Shown: piece by piece, positions 6,670 through 8,745 of the stretch
Position numbering within the stretch: the stretch's first letter is position 1
Layout of the letters: every line of letters begins with the position of its first letter
Assembly: GCA_021849525.1 (NCBI GenBank)
Contig: JAJZSS010000041.1
Coordinates: 1-8,745, forward strand
From: Chloroflexota bacterium
GTDB lineage: Bacteria; Chloroflexota; Anaerolineae; Anaerolineales; UBA4823
Reading direction: 5' to 3'
DNA length: 8,745 bases
Translations under genes and position numbers: made by a program
The notes under the pieces: generated by a model
The model's input: the letters and a program-made list of their open reading frames with translations, nothing else
The model's database searches: none
What the model was told of the DNA's origin: nothing

Positions 6670-7848
6670 TTACTTGATCGGCGGCGCGTAGATCAAGCCA
6701 CCATTGGTCCACAGGTTATTTAAGCCGCGATCCAGTGTAAAGGCGATGCCTTCTGTACCGAAGTAGCGGTCGTAGATCTCGCCGTAGTTACCGACAGCGG
6801 CAATTGCTTGCGCCAGTGAATCCGCCTCGAGGCCGAGAGTGCCGTAGCCCCAGTCAGATTCTCCTTCCACGCCGAGCAGTGTGCGTATGTCCGCATTCTC
6901 GCTGGATTTCATTTCCTCTACGTTCGCTGAGGTAATCCCGTACTCCTCAGCATTGATCAACCCCCACATCACCGTCTTGACGATATCCAGCCACTGAGCG
7001 TCGCCAGTCGGTACTGCCGGTGTCAGTGGTTCTTTGGAGATGGTGATATCCAGGATAAGATGGTCATCCGGATTTTGGAAGCCGGCGCGCACGGCAGCTA
7101 GCTGCGATTTGTCGCTGGTAGCCACGTCGCAGCGGCCTTCCTCGTAGGCGCCGTAAACGGCTGAGGTTTCCTCAAAAGTGACCGCCTCGTATGTCAGACC
7201 AGCATCACCGAAGGCTGTTGCCAGGTTCCTCTCCGTGGTTGTGCCGGTAGTAACGCACACTGTAGCGCCATCCATTTCTTCCAGCGAGGTGACCCCGCTG
7301 TCCGCACGCACCAGAAAGCCCTGACCGTCGTAGAACGTGATCCATGTAAAGTTGCCCCATTCTGCATCGCGCTTGGATGTCCAGGTCATGTTGCGAGTGA
7401 CCACATCGACCTCGCCGGTCTGCAAGACCGGGCCGCGATCGGCTGCGGTGATCGGGACGGCCTCGATTGCCTCGGGATCACCCAGGACAGCCGCAGCAAT
7501 GGCTCGGCATAGGTCAATGTCGAAGCCGATGTTGCGCCCATTCTCGTCCAGATACCCGAAGCCAAGCAGCTCAGTGTGCACGCCGCACACGACTTTGCCG
7601 CGATTCAGGATGGCTTGCAAGGTTTCTCCATAGCCAGCCGCCTGGATGATTTCTGGGGGTTGGGCTTCACCCGCTGCTGGCACCTCGACGACGACTGTCT
7701 TAATGACTTCGACCGTTTCGACAGCAGGAGCGACCTCTTCACCGGTACTGGCGGTTGCCGGCACTTCGGTCTGGGCGCCACTGCACGCGGTAGCCAGCAT
7801 GCCGATAGCGATTACGACGCTAAAAACAATAAGTAGTTTCCGGGACAT
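6670..7848 (-). CDS. aapJ: General L-amino-acid ABC transporter binding lipoprotein AapJ
   Basis: This 392-residue substrate-binding protein captures amino acids outside the cell for AapQMP. The signal peptide ends in LATAC with the lipid Cys at 22; Ala rather than Leu at -3 is slightly unusual. A low-complexity Thr/Glu/Val linker follows (23-68), so it is membrane-anchored, unlike the periplasmic AapJ of proteobacteria. The SBP_bac_3 domain begins near 75. Family hallmarks are GKVVCGVHT (84-92), GFDIDLCRAIAAAV (108-121), DRGPVLQTGEVDVVTRNMTWT (138-158), GATVCVTTGTTTERNLA (194-210) and GRCDVATSDKSQLA (238-251). The four cysteines (88, 114, 198, 240) match those conserved in AapJ. The start ATG has AAGGAG at 7855-7860, six bases away. 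It is the first gene of the operon, behind a palindrome-rich leader. Confidence 0.94.
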   Translation of the reverse strand: MSRKLLIVFSVVIAIGMLATACSGAQTEVPATASTGEEVAPAVETVEVIKTVVVEVPAAGEAQPPEIIQAAGYGETLQAILNRGKVVCGVHTELLGFGYLDENGRNIGFDIDLCRAIAAAVLGDPEAIEAVPITAADRGPVLQTGEVDVVTRNMTWTSKRDAEWGNFTWITFYDGQGFLVRADSGVTSLEEMDGATVCVTTGTTTERNLATAFGDAGLTYEAVTFEETSAVYGAYEEGRCDVATSDKSQLAAVRAGFQNPDDHLILDITISKEPLTPAVPTGDAQWLDIVKTVMWGLINAEEYGITSANVEEMKSSENADIRTLLGVEGESDWGYGTLGLEADSLAQAIAAVGNYGEIYDRYFGTEGIAFTLDRGLNNLWTNGGLIYAPPIK

Positions 7849-7875
7849 GTCTCTCTCCTTCTTGTGAGGTATATA

Positions 7876-7912
7876 GATTGATCAATCACATATGGCTGCA
7901 CTAGGAGTAGTG
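7876..7912 (-). promoter_or_regulatory. Palindrome cluster upstream of aapJ, possible operator
   Basis: Two close dyads lie 27-64 bases before the aapJ start: the 12-bp perfect palindrome GATTGATCAATC (7876-7887) and CACTA-GGAG-TAGTG (7899-7912). A TATATA (7870-7875) directly follows the first on the minus strand and could serve as a -10, but no good -35 stands at the right distance. An operator for an amino-acid-responsive regulator is possible; this is inference from symmetry. Confidence 0.35.
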
Positions 7913-7930
7913 ATCAGGCTGGATGCTGCA

Positions 7931-7946
7931 CCTCCTTTCGGATGGT
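7931..7946 (-). promoter_or_regulatory. Leader motif ACCATCCGAA plus AAGGAGG, copy 2
   Basis: On the minus strand ACCATCCGAA (7937-7946) overlaps AAGGAGG (7931-7937), about 90 bases before aapJ. This repeats the 10-mer and the purine-rich element of the sugar-binding gene leader. Unlike copy 1, no ATG follows the purine run at a useful distance. Upstream, TTGACA stands at 7951-7956 but without a matching -10. Confidence 0.35.
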
Positions 7947-7956
7947 TCTATGTCAA

Positions 7957-8246
7957 CTTAGTATGATTTATTGGATCCAACGAGGATAATATTCACACGG
8001 GCGGAGATTGTATACTTAAGAACTACAATCCAGGACTTACGCAGTTCGGTGGCTTAGTGGGAGTATGGGTGGCTGCTCTCCACCTACAAACTTTATAGCA
8101 GCTGCGCAACTTTTACAATTATAGAAAGAAATCGGCCGTTATGCAAGCCTGGTTTCAAACTGTAAGTGCAAACAGACGGATAAAAGAATACCTCGAAAGG
8201 TGGTAGGAAATCAAGGCATCTACTTGGGCGATGGTTCAAGTGTATC
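7957..8246. other. Divergent intergenic region, no gene recognised
   Basis: This stretch separates the leftward aap operon from rightward elements. It contains a 10-bp palindrome TTGGATCCAA (7971-7980) and CAGGACTTACGCA (8031-8043), which resembles ends of some insertion sequences, but no matching second end was found. The AT-rich parts could hold promoters for either side, but none fits consensus well. The minus-strand frame starting at TTG 8308 has no recognisable content. Confidence 0.35.
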
Positions 8247-8366
8247 ATGATTTGTATCCATTCTGGAGGTTTACCGGTCGGGCAGGTACAGACGGTAACG
8301 GAAGTCAAAATCGCCCTCCCGATGTCCTACGATGTCCAGCCAATCGTTGAGGAGTACGTACAATGA
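8247..8366 (+). CDS. Doubtful 39-codon ORF overlapping the next small ORF
   Basis: This frame ends ALPMSYDVQPIVEEYVQ and overlaps the following small ORF by ATGA. Its last codons (Val-Glu-Glu) contain that ORF's Shine-Dalgarno sequence. The overlap is the usual arrangement of co-translated genes, which is the only argument for it being real. It lacks a Shine-Dalgarno sequence and matches no family I know. It may be the surviving 3' end of a deleted gene. Confidence 0.2.
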   Translation: MICIHSGGLPVGQVQTVTEVKIALPMSYDVQPIVEEYVQ

Positions 8367-8449
8367 AAGATTATCGCTTAAAAGTTGAGATCGCCCAGCG
8401 GACACTGAGCGATCGTCGCCTGCGGAGAGGGTGGGTTTCCTCTCAGTAG
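8363..8449 (+). CDS. Arginine-rich 28-residue ORF before a terminator, possible leader peptide
   Basis: The ORF starts MKDYRLKVEIAQ and ends RRLRRGWVSSQ. It has an excellent Shine-Dalgarno GAGGAG (8349-8354) 8 bases before the ATG. Six of its 28 residues are Arg, four of them in the cluster RRLRR, and a strong intrinsic terminator follows 38 bases after the stop. That arrangement resembles an attenuator leader peptide. Alternatively it is the start of a truncated gene. No known family is recognised, so expression and role are open. Confidence 0.35.
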   Translation: MKDYRLKVEIAQRTLSDRRLRRGWVSSQ

Positions 8450-8487
8450 GTTATAAGTGATGACAGCATTAAACACTGGCACTTATT

Positions 8488-8526
8488 GCCGGCACTTAAT
8501 AGATTTCTATTGAGTGCCGGCTTTTT
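8488..8526 (+). terminator. Strong rho-independent terminator
   Basis: On the plus strand a 15-bp stem pairs GCCGGCACTTAATAG (8488-8502) with CTATTGAGTGCCGGC (8507-8521), with one U-G wobble and a 4-base loop ATTT, followed by TTTTT (8522-8526). The T run is only on this strand, so it stops rightward transcription. It ends 37 bases before the helix-turn-helix gene, leaving almost no room for a promoter after it. Confidence 0.92.
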
Positions 8527-8528
8527 GA

Positions 8529-8557
8529 TTCTCCCCTGGCAAAAGCCGGCGGGAGAA
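8529..8557 (+). promoter_or_regulatory. Second hairpin, covering the ribosome-binding site of the HTH gene
   Basis: TTCTCCC (8529-8535) pairs perfectly with GGGAGAA (8551-8557). The inner bases can extend the stem (CTGGC with GCCGG around an AAAA loop, one bulged C). GGGAG (8551-8555), 8 bases before the HTH start, is the best-placed Shine-Dalgarno sequence, so the fold would hide it. Pairing is seen in the sequence; a regulatory effect is inferred. Confidence 0.5.
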
Positions 8558-8563
8558 AAGGAG

Positions 8564-8745
8564 ATGACCACACAATTTACACACCCACCACCGGGCACCT
8601 GGAATGCCCGCAACTTACTAACCGTGCCGGATGTGGCGGAATGGGCACGTGTCCACCCAAAAACCGTTTATCGCTGGATCAAGGAAGGCAAGCTTGGCTT
8701 TCGCCAGGCCGCTAATGAGGCGGGTGCAGCTCGGCAGCCAGGCAA
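8564..8745 (+). CDS. Helix-turn-helix protein (excisionase/MerR-like HTH_17), C-terminus cut by window edge
   Basis: The first 60 residues of a protein start at ATG 8564. GGGAG lies 8 bases before it, and AAGGAG (8558-8563) touches the ATG directly and is too close to act. After a Pro-rich start (HPPPG, 7-11), residues 18-46 form a typical excisionase-family helix-turn-helix: LLTVPDVAEWARVHPKTVYR, then WIKEGKLGF. Helix one is VPDVAEWARV and the recognition helix is PKTVYRWIKEGKL. Such domains occur in phage or plasmid excisionases and in small MerR-like regulators, so DNA binding is well supported but the role is not. Length and any further domain are outside the window. It is separated from the small upstream ORF by a terminator and a hairpin. 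Confidence 0.82.
   Translation, partial: MTTQFTHPPPGTWNARNLLTVPDVAEWARVHPKTVYRWIKEGKLGFRQAANEAGAARQPG

Noticed and set aside
7916..7940. Plus-strand resemblance to the 3' end of 16S rRNA (GGCTGGAT...CCTCCTTTC)
   Set aside because: The sequence is interrupted and no other 16S sequence flanks it. The similarity reflects the complement of a Shine-Dalgarno-like AAAGGAGG.
7928..7956. TTGACA at 7951-7956 as the -35 of an aapJ promoter
   Set aside because: No acceptable -10 lies 15-19 bases downstream on the minus strand.
8093..8308. Minus-strand 71-codon frame with a TTG start and a GGGAGGG ahead of it
   Set aside because: The rare start, the unremarkable Cys/Pro-rich content and the overlap with plus-strand elements make it most likely a chance frame.

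Overview
The window looks like a chromosomal piece of a Chloroflexota bacterium, probably of the Anaerolineae type. This is inferred from style: both substrate-binding proteins are lipoproteins with long low-complexity linkers behind the lipid cysteine, and one linker carries the Val/Glu/Lys-rich stretch (ETVEVIKTVVVEVP) common in binding proteins of that phylum. No rRNA or tRNA gene is visible to confirm it.

Left part (1-2254), all on the minus strand: a ROK-family transcriptional regulator (983-2194) with a consensus sigma-70-type promoter, followed by the start of a sugar-type (family 1) ABC binding lipoprotein that runs off the left edge. This looks like the front of a carbohydrate-uptake operon controlled by its own sugar-sensing repressor. 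The 133-base gap between the genes holds an 18-codon ORF with a strong Shine-Dalgarno sequence.

Middle (2255-3422): a gene-poor stretch. It holds the 3' end of an L,D-transpeptidase (YkuD) gene on the minus strand, placed head to head with a short lipoprotein-like remnant on the plus strand. I read it as a deletion or rearrangement scar.

Right-centre (3423-7848), minus strand: a complete four-gene general/polar amino-acid ABC importer in the order aapJ (binding lipoprotein), aapQ and aapM (permeases), aapP (ATPase). The three distal genes are packed within 2-13 bases of each other. A 13-bp hairpin separates aapJ from aapQ, which would suit overproduction of the binding protein. The binding lipoprotein would pass amino acids to the AapQ-AapM channel, driven by AapP ATP hydrolysis.

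Right end (7849-8745): the aapJ leader has several palindromes and shares a motif with the leader of the sugar-binding gene. Further right, on the plus strand, come two tiny overlapping ORFs, a strong intrinsic terminator, a second hairpin covering a ribosome-binding site, and the start of an excisionase/MerR-like helix-turn-helix gene cut by the right edge. That block resembles an attenuator and is the most unusual structure here.
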